Shown here: positions 1 through 10,294 of the stretch, piece by piece
Layout of the letters: every line of letters begins with the position of its first letter
Numbering within the stretch: position 1 is the stretch's first letter
NCBI GenBank assembly: GCA_004835665.1
Contig: RBKR01000015.1
Span: 372,001 to 436,000, forward strand
DNA from: Phoma sp. XZ068
Taxonomy: Eukaryota; Ascomycota; Dothideomycetes; Pleosporales; Didymellaceae
Length of the DNA stretch: 64,000 nt
Direction of reading: 5' to 3'
Position numbers and translations under genes: made by a program
The notes under the pieces: model-generated
Seen by the model: the letters and a program-made list of their open reading frames with translations, nothing else
Told to the model about the DNA's origin: nothing
Databases searched by the model: none

Positions 1-689
1 CGAAATGTCGGTCGAAACGTGGCTGCAATAAGTCAAGAACCTGAGTTAGTGACAGTGAGCCAGCACCGTTACGGGTTCAAGATGAAGATGGACTGGCAAA
101 CAAGAGAGAAGAACAACACGGTAACCCTGCTACAAGAGAAGATGCTGCGGAGACGGCTCCATGTCGGGAACGAGAGGTCGTCTATATCATCGTGGTTCAT
201 TGGCCGAGGAGTGGCTCATTCGCCAAGAGGCATTGCCAAATCGAGAAGGACCTTCGAGTGAATACGAGACATCAATTGGCAGGCGGCGTGCAACATAGGA
301 GCACTTGTACACACATCCATCGAAGTGTAATAGCGAGTGGTGCGCTCGATGTAAACATCTGAAGGAAACGTCGCGGCTTTGGTGACGCGCCTTAGCGCGC
401 CCTCGAACTGGCTCGCTTATGCTCAATGGGAAGCTTGTACCCGTTCCTACGCTCGGCATTCTGATACTCATCTCCCAAACATGAAGCATTGGACGTACGC
501 TCAGCCCGTCTACAATCGCAAGATGTTTCTGTGCGTGGCGTGCTTCCATAGCACGTATTGTTTTGATTTTGTCTAACCTTTCCCTGCTCATGAGCGCCAT
601 TGCCCTTCGCATCCCAAGTGTGAGCCTTCAACGTCAGTCGTAAGTCGTACTTAGTCACAATTCCACAGTGAAGCTGTCCGAGTCGATTC
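1..689. other. gene-free left edge
   Basis: I find no supportable gene. The open frames here are short, overlap on both strands and resemble no family. The right part is the 3' flank of URA5. Confidence 0.6.
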
Positions 690-1391
690 CTAGTCGCTGG
701 CCTTGTACTTTGCCCTGTACTCATCCAGCCTCTTGATATCATCCTCGCCGCCCTGACTCCTCAGGAACTTGACAATGTCGTCCAGAGTCAGGATAGAGAG
801 TACAGGAATGCCGTACTGCTTCCTGACCTCGCCAATGGCGCTCGGTCCAGGCTTGCCGTCATCGTCGTTCTCAGTGGGAGTCTTCTCCTGTCTGTCAAAA
901 GCTACGATGATACCAACAAGCTCGCCGCCTTCGCGCTTGATGATGTCGATGGCCTCCCTGATAGCGGTTCCGGCAGTGATGACATCGTCAATGATGACAA
1001 TCTTCTGGCCCTTGAGCGAGGCGCCGACGATGTTGCCGCCTTCGCCATGGGTCTTTGCCTCCTTGCGGTTGAAGCTGTAGCTCTTCTTGCCGTACTTGGC
1101 AGCGTCTAGATCAGCCAGCTTGTCGATGGTGGTTGCGGCCAGCGGGATGCCCTTGTAGGCTGGGCCGAACAGAACATCAAAGTCGAACGACGAGTCTGCA
1201 TCGCCGTGGGCCTTCATGGACTGGGCATAGGCCAGAGACATGGACCGCAGCAGATCTGCGCGGTGGAAGAGTCCCGCATTGAAGAAGTAGGGCGAGATAC
1301 GCTTGGACTTGAGGGTGAAAGTGCCAAACTTGAGTGCCCCAGCGGACACGCAGGTCTCGAGGAAGTTCTGCTTGTATTCTGGGAGCGCCAT
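690..1391 (-). CDS. URA5: orotate phosphoribosyltransferase
   Basis: This is a single-exon protein of 233 residues. It transfers the phosphoribosyl group of PRPP to orotate to give orotidine 5'-monophosphate, the fifth step of pyrimidine synthesis, in the cytosol. The PRPP-binding signature IVIIDDVITAGTA lies in the middle of the protein. The N-terminal segment GTFTLKSKRISPYFFNAG and the segment DVLFGPAYKGIPLA are typical of eukaryotic OPRTases, and the length fits the family. I chose the ATG at 1391 (MALPEYKQ) because the family starts there. An upstream in-frame ATG at 1442 would add 17 basic residues with no family support. The gene is divergent from TIM23, with about 350 bp between the two starts. 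Confidence 0.96.
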   Translation of the reverse strand: MALPEYKQNFLETCVSAGALKFGTFTLKSKRISPYFFNAGLFHRADLLRSMSLAYAQSMKAHGDADSSFDFDVLFGPAYKGIPLAATTIDKLADLDAAKYGKKSYSFNRKEAKTHGEGGNIVGASLKGQKIVIIDDVITAGTAIREAIDIIKREGGELVGIIVAFDRQEKTPTENDDDGKPGPSAIGEVRKQYGIPVLSILTLDDIVKFLRSQGGEDDIKRLDEYRAKYKASD

Positions 1392-1738
1392 TCTGGGTGA
1401 TTTCCTCGTGGGTGTTGGGCGGCGGGCGTGCAGTTCTTTCATTCCGACGCTCGGAAGGACGCTTCTCGAAAGCGACAGGGATGCGGCCTAAGTTAGCGCA
1501 AGTCGTCACTCGGCCTGCCATTTTTTGAAGGTCAATCACCGCCAGACGACCGCACCGCCCACGCCCCATACCCAAGCCGCCATCGCCTGCGCATCTGTGC
1601 TCCGTGTGCTTTTATCTCTTGCTTTCCTTCGTCTCTCTGCTTGGGCATTTTCGGCGTTAGGAGATCCCCACGAGCCGACTAACCGCGAGGCGCAATCTTC
1701 ACCACTCTCTCACCACCACCCCGTCAACCACATCCAAC
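1392..1738. promoter_or_regulatory. divergent promoter region URA5/TIM23
   Basis: This 347-bp gap between two divergently transcribed start codons must hold both promoters. The TIM23-proximal part is rich in C and CT tracts, as is common just upstream of fungal starts. I see no clear TATA box. Confidence 0.5.
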
Positions 1739-2516
1739 ATGGCAATGTACGCGTCGCCGGCCCTGCAGCCCGCCATTGCACGTTAGCTAATGCATCACCA
1801 GCTGGGACGTCCTCACCGGCAAGAAGTCGACCGCGACAGCAGCGCAATCGCCGCAAGAACCGCACGACAACTTCTCCACATCGCCATCAGCGCCCACACC
1901 CTTCGACCCCAGCACCGCCATCCAAAACCCCTCAGACTTCATCCTCGACCCCTCGCAATTACATCCTCTCGCCGGTCTGAACCAAGACACCCTTGACTAC
2001 CTCTCGCTCGAAGACTCGGCCCCGTCCGCCGACCACTCCGCCCTCCCCAGCCGCGGCTGGTCAGACGACCTCTGCTATGGCACCGGTGTCAGCTATCTGA
2101 CCGCTCTGACCATTGGTGGTGCCTGGGGTCTGTCTGAGGGCCTGCAGAAGAACCCGGCCTCAATGCCACCCAGGTTGCGCCTGAACGGCATCCTCAACGC
2201 CGTCACAAGGCGAGGTCCCTTCCTGGGCAACAGCGCCGGTGTCATTGCCATGGTCTACAACGGCACAAACAGCACTATCGGTGCTCTGCGCGGCAAGCAC
2301 GACCCCACCAACAGCGTCGTTGCCGGTGCCATCTCTGGCGCCATCTTCAAGAGCACAAGAGGGACACGGCCAATGGCTATCAGCGCCGGCATCTGCGCAA
2401 CCGTAGCAGGAGGATGGGCCGTGAGTCTGCTCCAACGTTGAACTCAAGAACACACGCTAACCATCCACCAGATCACACGAAAGGTCTTCTTTGAGCCCGC
2501 CCCCGCCGACGTGTAA
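1739..2516 (+). CDS. TIM23: mitochondrial import inner membrane translocase subunit Tim23
   Basis: Tim23 is the channel-forming subunit of the presequence translocase in the mitochondrial inner membrane. Exons are 1739-1746, 1802-2420 and 2472-2516, giving 223 residues. The first exon is only 8 nt (Met, Ala and two bases of Ile), and the 55-bp intron after it ends in CACCAG. The N-terminal half is hydrophilic, as expected for the intermembrane-space domain, with an LHPLAGLNQDTLDYLSLED segment like that of other fungal Tim23. The C-terminal half is the Tim17/22/23 fold with small-residue hydrophobic stretches (GTGVSYLTALTIGGAWGL, GNSAGVIAMVYNGTNSTIG, SVVAGAISGAIFKS). The last exon adds ITRKVFFEPAPADV. 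The reading frame closes exactly over both introns. It is divergent from URA5. Confidence 0.94.
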
Positions 2517-2837
2517 ACGACAATGACCCCCACCGCAATCCCCTTGAGCAGACGACGTGGGTCGAGCCAACGCTCCGACCCTTTTCACTTCGATATCCGA
2601 CCTTTTTGCATCGCTTTTGCTCGACTCGGCGTCCTTCTCACCCCTCTCCATGCGGGCCCTGCCCACTGTACAATACGAGTGTAACGGTGGACTCCATGTG
2701 CACTTAGATAGCACCGGCGGTATTCAGCTTTTGCTAAAAGAGCATGTCTTGGCGTGTATTGTGTATCTATGTAAGACCTATGGACGGCGCAAAATAATGC
2801 ATATTATCAACCTCATTCAGTGGATGCTTCTTGGACT

Positions 2838-3000
2838 AGATCTTGAATTAGTGTATGACTCTTGAATGGTAGATTTGAATTAGTACATGACTCTTAAATT
2901 GGTAGATTTTGAATTCATGTATGACCCTTGACTAAGTAGATCTTGAAGTAGGAGTTGATTCTTGAAGCAGTACACGACCCTTGGAATCAATACATGATTG
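2838..3000. repeat. degenerate 33-34 bp tandem repeat
   Basis: About four units of 33-34 bp follow each other, each starting near AGATCTTGAATTAG and continuing with a TATGACTCTTGAA-like segment. Units begin near 2838, 2871, 2904 and 2938, and then decay into partial motifs (ACACGACCCTTGGAATC, ACATGATTG). The units differ at several positions, so the array is old or was mutated. No function is visible. Confidence 0.75.
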
Positions 3001-3394
3001 TTGATATAGTGGGTAGACTTCAATCAGTCGAAAATCACAGAAATCAGTAGGTGGTGCTGAATCAATACATCTAGGTCAACCCGAACGAGAAGACATTTAC
3101 AGTCTGAAATGAGGGCACTCCATACTAATAGAACAGAGTATGACGACTCTCCCAAGGCTTGGATGAAGCTCGTAACAACTCTGAGAGGAATCAGCATCTT
3201 CACATCATGTTAGTCTCCCGCACCTTCCCTTCATAACAGTCACCAGCAGCATGAGAAACAATCTACAAATGCGAGCCACGCTCACACAATAGATGGTATT
3301 TTGCTAGATCCAAAGCCGAGGTTGACCAGCTCCGTTGAGGGCACTGGTCGGGTATCTCAGAAAGCCATATTCCTCCGCAAAGCTCCCCCAACTT

Positions 3395-3396
3395 TT

Positions 3397-3428
<32 letters not shown>

Positions 3429-3430
3429 TC
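3395..3430. repeat. (TTTC)9 microsatellite
   Basis: Nine perfect TTTC units make a 36-bp pyrimidine tract, preceded by a short T run. It lies in non-coding DNA 3' of MET13. Confidence 0.95.
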
Positions 3431-3784
3431 GTCTCCTCCCTTTACGCGCACACTGTACTGTATGCATTTAATAATGTGCCAATGCACATTTCTTCCCCTT
3501 CCATTACGGTCATTATGGTCGTCAGGTTGAATAGACGCCTTCCAGATACGGTCATCTGCTTGTGATATCTGTGATGCACAAGCACATGTGCTTGCCTGAT
3601 TTCCCTTTGTTCCAAAAATGCAATAAACGCCAGTACCCAAGAACGCTTGTTGAGATGCGAGAAAAACATCAATGATTCAGGTGGATATCATGATGTCGTG
3701 AGATGAGTTTCAAAAACGCCAAATATGTGCCGGTCTTGCTGTGTTGAATGTAGTAAGATCGTACGTCACCTCTATGGTGACGGT

Positions 3785-5808
3785 TTAGTTGGAGACGGCA
3801 AGGTTCTTAACGCCGTTGGTGATTTCGACGGCCGCTGCCTTGGCCGTCTCGAGAAGGCTCTTCTCGCCGTTGGTGGTACCGCCGGTACCGTTTGTCTCTG
3901 CGTGACCATTCGCAGGGGTGATGATGCCCGTGTCGAGCTTCTTCTCCATGCCTTCAACCTTCAATCCATCGAAGATGGGGAAGATACCGCGGCTGACGTG
4001 GAAGTCATTGTGTACGATGTTGAGGAGGTACCAAGTGTCGATCAAGTCGCCGATCACGTATCTTGCGGGGCTGGTGCTGGCGTGGCAGTTGGCCCAGTCC
4101 TGTCCTAGACGGTAGAACTCGTCCTTCCATGCAAGGAAACTGACAGTCTCGACAATAGTAGGCTGAACAATCTCCTTACCCGGGAACACACCCCAAGTGA
4201 CGGCGTTGGGTCCTTCGTTGGGAGCGTTCGTCTTCAGGTCGCCAATCTTGTTGACCGCGTAGTACGTGAACTCGGGATCGCGCTCGATACGGGTGATGAC
4301 CTCGGCGATGTACTCAGGAGAAACAAGGACTTCGAGGTAGGACTTCTGGTAGACGTAACCGTTGCGCGGACCCCATCCGAATGTTGGATCAGACGACTTG
4401 GCACCATTGACAGCGGGCTGCGAGTTGATGGTCAAGAAACCACGCCTGTTCAGGTCGATAAGATCCTTCTGGATCGCGTTGGCTTCGTCGGTAATGGGCT
4501 GTTCACTCCAAGGCAAGGACTCGAGGTCACCTTGCATGTAGCGTACGAAAAGGTCGGAGATATCCTGGATCGAAGTGGGCGTACCCCAGAGCTTGATATT
4601 CTGCTCATTTGTACCCTTCAGACCAACACCGTAAGAGTCCAGTTCACCGAAAGCAGGCGAACGAGAGTCTCCCCAACGACCGTTAGGGAACTCGTCCCAA
4701 TCTTGTGTGCGAGCGACGTAAGAACGGTTGCGGTTGCGCCAGAAAATCGGTCGTACATTCTCGTCGCGGCGGTTGAGGCCAAGGGACGGCCGCCATGGAA
4801 GGGGCTTCTCCAATGGGGATTCGACGTCGGGTAGCAGCTCGAGCTCTTCGAGGACCATGCGTGTAGCTTGCGCCAGGTTCATAGTGTAGCTAACACGATT
4901 AGCATAGTCATAGTGTCTAGTAGTATGTGACTTACAAGTGCAAGTGCAAAATGCCAGCATCAACCAGCTTTCGGCACATCTCGGCAACAAGTTCACTTCC
5001 AACCTCACGGACCTGTACATCGTCGTTCTTGATGGGCTCCAATACCTCAGTCCACTTTGGTGGGACATTGCAGCGAGTCCAGTTTGCTCGGCGGAGGAAG
5101 GCGGCGTGGGTGTGGATTGGCATGATTCCGGGCACAATAGGCACATCGATGCCCTTGGCACGTACTTTCTTGACCCACTCGAGGAAGATATCGGTGTCGT
5201 AGAACATCTGAGTAACAACGAATGTAGCGCCTGCGTCTACCTTCTCCTTCAAATGATCAATGAGCACGTCCACGTCATCGTTGTCATCACAGCCTTCCGC
5301 GTATGCGGCTACACCGATGTCGAAGTGGTTGCCATATCTGTCCTTGATGTACTTGACAAGGTCCTTTGCGTAGCGGAAACCGCCCTCAGTTGCCTCCCAC
5401 TTCTCCCTTTCACGCGGAGGGTCGCCGCGTAGGGCAAGAATGTTGGTGCAGCCAGATTGGTAGGCGTCGTTGAGGGCTTCGTCGAGCTTCGATCGTGCCA
5501 TGTCGGTACATGTGAGGTGCATTAGTGTCTCGAGTCCGTATACGGTTTGGGCGACTTTGACCATCTCGGTGGTCAGCTTCGAGTGGCGCCCACCGGCGCC
5601 CCATGTGATGTCGATGAACTGAGGGCCGAAACCGTGCATGCGGTCCATGCGGTCGTAGAGGTTTTGCACGCCCTATGCATGTCAGTGCCTTGCGCTATAC
5701 AAAGGCAGTGGTATTATGTACCTGGGCGGTCTTTGGCGGAAAGAACTCGAAAGAGAAGGTGGGCTTCCCTTCGGACCGCGAACGGGCGAGCTTCTCTGAG
5801 ATATGCAT
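3785..5808 (-). CDS. MET13: methylenetetrahydrofolate reductase (Met13 type)
   Basis: This enzyme reduces 5,10-methylenetetrahydrofolate to 5-methyltetrahydrofolate, the methyl donor for methionine synthesis. Exons on the minus strand are 5808-5722, 5672-4936 and 4889-3785, giving 642 residues. The N-terminal TIM-barrel catalytic domain has the FEFFPPK motif with the conserved Glu at about residue 21, then ITWGAGGRHS, MHLTCTDM, LALRGDPPRE, TQMFYD and PGIMPI. The second intron interrupts a codon in the motif read as LHFYTMNL after splicing. The C-terminal regulatory domain (roughly 320-590) contains the VRPIFW, INSQPAVNG and GWGPRNGYVYQK segments. VQNLYDRMDRM after the first intron points to the Met13 rather than the Met12 branch. 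A Gly/Asn/Thr-rich tail of about 60 residues extends past the conserved end and is probably disordered. Its 5' leader carries a purine/pyrimidine-biased tandem repeat. Confidence 0.95.
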
Positions 5809-6521
5809 GATGGCGGTGTAAAGGAGGAAGGAGCGAAAAGGAGGGAGGGAGGAGCGAAAAGGAGGGAGGAAGAAGGCTTCAATGGATCCTGTTCATATTA
5901 GTCGGAGGTCAAGAAGTGTTCGGCGTGCAAGTATCCCGCCGGTGCTCCAAACTTACAAGGATGTACAAACTCGAGCTTGACCCCGCAGAGTGCGGACTTT
6001 CAATTAACTATCCGAAGTATCGAGCGCGTGCCCAACGATCTGCAAGTTCTCTTGGCATAAGCTCAGTGCAGGTAGTAGGCGGTGTGTACAGGTGAACAAT
6101 GTATGATGTATGATGGTAGGAAGATTTTCTTGGGTGGACGTCTGTCTGCATATGATTAGTGGCGGCGCTGCGCGATCGGAGCCCTGCCAAGAAAGGCATC
6201 GTTGATGTGCAGAATGGCGGTTGTGGCTCTAATTGAACAGTTGCTTGCTGCGTGGGCATTACTGCCAGCATTTGTGTAAGATCAACCATCGTTTATCCTA
6301 CCGCTGTACACGCAGCATGGACAGGTAGGACGAGGCTCCATGTTGTGTAGTCACCCCCACACTACCCCTCGTGGGCTGAGAACGAAAGTGCGGAGTGACC
6401 AAAAACGGCAATGCCGAACATTCGCATCGAGCAGTGGGCACCTCCTCACTGCTTTTGCTGGCTCAACTCAGTCTCCTACACCTCACTCTGGATCGTCTCC
6501 TCCTGCCATTGACTGTCCATC
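5809..6521. promoter_or_regulatory. divergent promoter region MET13 / TIM-barrel isomerase
   Basis: These 713 bp separate two divergent starts. The MET13-proximal part has a strongly strand-biased GA tract (CT-rich in the MET13 sense), a common fungal core-promoter feature. No further gene is supported. Confidence 0.5.
5830..5871. repeat. 21-bp GA-rich tandem duplication in MET13 leader
   Basis: Two adjacent 21-bp units, GGAGCGAAAAGGAGGGAGG plus two bases, differ by one base near the end. They lie 22-63 bp upstream of the MET13 start, in its probable promoter or 5' UTR. Confidence 0.85.
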
Positions 6522-7289
6522 ATGCCTCCAATCGCGCGCCCCCGCCGCATCGTCGGCGTCTCGCTCAAGATGTACTTCGACTTGACCAGCACCCTCTCGT
6601 ACGTCCGCGGTGTCCTGCAACTTGACGGCGATGCCTGGAACGCGAATGTCGACCTTTTTGTCATCCCTGACTTCGTCTCGCTCACCGAATCTCGACGCAT
6701 ACTAGAGCCCTCGTCCATCATGCTCGGCGCGCAAGATACACACTGGGAAGACAAAGGAGCCTTTACGGGAGAGGTCAGTCCTCTCGTGCTGCGGCAAGCT
6801 GGCGCCAAGATCGTCGAGATTGGACATGCAGAGCGGAGAGCACTGTTTGGCGAGACAGACGAGGGCGTTGCAAAGAAGGCTGGTGCTGCTGCAAGGAACG
6901 GCCTGATACCGCTCGTCTGCATTGGAGAGAAAACACATCACAGCATAGCTTCAGCGGCCGTGGGTGCTGCCATACAAGAGTGTACCCCACAAGTCACCTC
7001 CGTACTGGCTGCTGTGCCTGACAACCAAGAGGTCATATTGGCGTACGAGCCGGTATGGGCAATTGGTGCCAAAGAGCCTGCAGATCCTGACCACGTTGTC
7101 AACGTCACCAAAGAACTTCGCAAACTTGCAGCTGGCAGGAGTGGTGTCACAAGAATTGTGTATGGTGGCAGTGCAGGGCCAGGCACATTTGCAAACATCG
7201 CCGACGGTGTAGATGGTTTGTTCCTTGGGCGCTTTGCTCATGACATCCAGAATCTCAAAAAGGTCATTGAAGAAGTAGGTGGAGCGTAG
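6522..7289 (+). CDS. triosephosphate isomerase-like sugar-phosphate isomerase
   Basis: This intronless 255-residue protein has the TIM fold and the isomerase catalytic set: Lys16 in VSLKMYF, His102 in EIGHAERR, Glu176 in AYEPVWAIG, and the phosphate-binding YGGSAGPG near 214-221. Two positions differ from glycolytic TPI. The Asn of the N-x-K motif is Ser14, and the second phosphate-binding Gly-Gly is replaced by FLGRFAH. The Ser substitution also occurs in bacterial TPI paralogues that isomerise erythrulose phosphates. I therefore infer a tetrulose- or other sugar-phosphate isomerase rather than the main glycolytic enzyme; the substrate is not proven. The length is normal for the family. It is divergent from MET13. 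Confidence 0.85.
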   Translation: MPPIARPRRIVGVSLKMYFDLTSTLSYVRGVLQLDGDAWNANVDLFVIPDFVSLTESRRILEPSSIMLGAQDTHWEDKGAFTGEVSPLVLRQAGAKIVEIGHAERRALFGETDEGVAKKAGAAARNGLIPLVCIGEKTHHSIASAAVGAAIQECTPQVTSVLAAVPDNQEVILAYEPVWAIGAKEPADPDHVVNVTKELRKLAAGRSGVTRIVYGGSAGPGTFANIADGVDGLFLGRFAHDIQNLKKVIEEVGGA

Positions 7290-10200
7290 AGCTGTCGCCT
7301 TGCGTGTATGACATCAGATGCCCGGAATACGTTTGTTGATGTCTCTGGAGATGATTACACATCAAGTCGCTCCATGCTGAGCTGGAGTCAAGTCGTCTTT
7401 CGTCACATGGTGCTGCGATGATGGTATCGTAATCAACAATGATTACTGAGCACGCCCTACAAATGCATGTCTCCGTACATTTACACTGATTGCCTGCTGT
7501 AGTGTGTACGGGATATCGTTTGCGTTTGGTTAAGGCTGTTGACCAGGTATCTGTTGCTGCGTGCCCCTGCTTTCGTCCCTGGACGGAACCCGCAATTCCC
7601 TTCCTCTCCCACATATCGACATGCAAGCCAACAGGTAATGTATGACCTGCAATCTTGCTTCGTTGTATACTGTCGACTGTCGGCTATGCCTCGTTGCGTT
7701 GAGCTACACGATGCAGAGTTGATACCTCCCGACGTACCTTCCTGATTGTAATTGCAGTTGTTATGGCCATCACTAGACAGGATGGCACGAATCAGTCCTA
7801 CCTTCCGCACCACTTCGACCCTTCGCAGTTCCCGATTTGCCTCCAGCACCAGCGTCCAATCGAGCAACTGTTCTTGCACCACTCCTAGAGCAGTCCTGCT
7901 ACCGACTAGCAACATTGTCAGTTCCTTCGGGTCTGTAGTCCAGCTCCTCATCCTCCAGCCCACCCTCGCCATTGAGGCGTACACGGGTGATACTGAACCA
8001 AGAGACGATTTCGATACCTCGTGGGCGTCTCAGCCCTGCGTCGAGGCTTCAAACAGAGATTGGTGTGCGCTTCGAGCAATGCGACAGCCTCCGGTTCGCG
8101 AAACTTTCAAGTACTGCAAACCGACTGCGTGGGAGGGTTCGAACTGAATTCAGACAGGTACGTTGTCCTGTACATCAGCATCATCCTTGGTAAACATCAA
8201 TCGACCTCCATACGTTGGTTACCCCTGGCTCAGAGGTCGATGGCATGCGGCGGAGCAACTCTGCACGATTTTCCATGACTGTTTGGTTTCTCGGTATCAA
8301 CGAAAGGTCTCAAGTCGCTTCTCACCGAACCATGCGTATGGCCTCGGCTCGTTATTCCTTACGACTCATATGGACATCGGCTACAACGACTCAAGAAACC
8401 CAGTCATCCGACACAGAGCTCGAGCTACAACGGTGGTCCATGATCCAAGAATCGTGCGGCGTGACTTCGCCGACACACCGTCCAACACAGCGGGAGCCCC
8501 CGGATACTGACTGGGAAGCTGTACTGAGATCGACCATTGACTTGTGGGTCAACCATCAACATAACCTTTCAGAATCGCAAGCAGCGATTCATTCCTTGTC
8601 GATCCTTCAAGAAAGCTAGGAGCGGAAAGGAAGTCGAGACGCATGGTCCAGCTTAGGGTGTTGGCAACAAGCGCAAAAGAGAGCACAAGAGACAGCGCAA
8701 AAGACAGCCCAACTTGAGATGAGAACACATGAAGACACATCTCATTGAGTCGACAGATAACCTTTGCACACCTGACAAGTTGCTGCTCAATCTGCAAGAT
8801 TCTGACTTCCCCCGGCCCCCAGTTCTCGAAATAGTCCACCGGATTTGGCTAGACAAACCACCATCGCGGAACGCCTTCCGGATCACGTTGCTTATTCGCT
8901 CCCGACACATTTCGGATGAGCGCAAGGCAGTACGCAATCGGGTCTTCTGTATCACACCACCATCAAGGAACAGCCGTGTTCTGCCAGCAAGCGGGGAAGT
9001 CTTGCAGCTTCTTGCACGCAAGAACAGCATGCATCTTTGATTGGCAGTTGATGTTGTCGATCTGCACAACGTCGATTCATTATCTTGACACCAAACGCTA
9101 TCTCGCGCCATGATCGAGTCATCAAAAGTACCCTTTGACCGAATCCATGAATCCAGGAACCCAGCACTGGAACGGCTTAGACCCGTGTTGCAGGTCGCGG
9201 ACAAACGCCTAAGGCATCCAGTGCCTTTTGTGTCTATGAAGGACCTCCAGAAGAGTCCGTTGAGCTGAAGGCGATTTATCCAAGTATAGAAAATTTCCGT
9301 TTCAATTGAGCTTTAGGATTTGGTCCGCGGCTTCAGCATTTCCCGACTGCCAAATGACGTCTGGGAATAACTGCATTATGGTAGCGCAAATGCGGGTGTA
9401 GTACGCTTCCCCGCAAACTCAATCCCGTTAGGTGACGGGCCGACGATCATCTACTCCAGCAGAGCCTGGCCACTCCACAAGAAACCACCAGTGTTTTCCG
9501 CGTGCTTTGATCTCCACTTTCTCCGCATAGCCGGTTCTATTTCTTGGGCTCGAATTGCTACTGGTCGCTTTCCAGGAAGGGCAATACCTTGGTCCGTGAT
9601 CTCATCCATGCACTTTACCATCACCGCTCAATTGGTACTGGACGCCGAGATCCCCCATACGCTTAGAGGTGACCGTGACGTTGGGCAAGAAGAATGGATG
9701 CACGCATCGATTACCTCTAGCGTTCAGTGTCGAGCCTGATGGAAGCCCACTCGACAAATAGCGCTTCACGTTCACCGTATGGTAACGACTCTATGCCCGC
9801 GACGGTGCAAGGCTGCCTAGAAATCTTAGTGTCATTTCAGAACGAGGCTGGTTCGCAAGAACGGAACCAGTCAATTGTCCCATAGGCAACAAGCCACGCC
9901 CTCATTGAGCTCTAGTTCAAACGAATCTCACTACGTGCCAATGCGGAGAGAGGACAGGGTGTTGGCGCGGAGCCGCAGCGGTTGGTCGTGGACTTCAGCA
10001 CACCTGATGGCTTTCGGCCAACAGCCTCCCCAGCTCATCGTTGATCCCTTGCTTTCGTCCGGCGACTACACTGTTTTAGAATTGGACATCGTGCTTCTGA
10101 GTTTAGGATGCATTGACATGTCACAGTCGACTAGCTTACCCCCTCTCTGCTTATAACCTCCCCTGCCCTCCAGCCGAGCTATCGCTATGTCCCGTTAATA

Positions 10201-10294
10201 GGAGTCCACATCATCAACAACGACTACTCCCTGCAGCAGCACCCAACTCTCACCTACTACCACCGTCGCTGGTTTATTCGGCAACGACACTGGT
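7290..10294. other. 3-kb gene-free stretch
   Basis: Frames of 60-180 codons occur on both strands (for example 7752-8147, 8215-8619 and 8653-9204) but overlap each other, lack family motifs and cannot be joined into a convincing spliced gene. Base composition is ordinary with no AT-rich decay. It may hold a decayed gene or a long non-coding transcript. The right end is the promoter of the transporter gene. Confidence 0.5.

Larger units (their letters stand above)
2517..3784. other. intergenic region with repeats
   Basis: This is the convergent gap between TIM23 and MET13. It holds a degenerate tandem repeat near 2838-3000 and a TTTC microsatellite at 3395-3430. I see no gene. Confidence 0.6.

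Noticed and set aside
3725..4108. 127-codon plus-strand frame
   Set aside because: Antisense shadow of the MET13 C-terminus.
8653..9204. 183-codon minus-strand frame
   Set aside because: No motif, Arg/Ser/Cys-rich composition, and overlapped by plus-strand frames of similar length.
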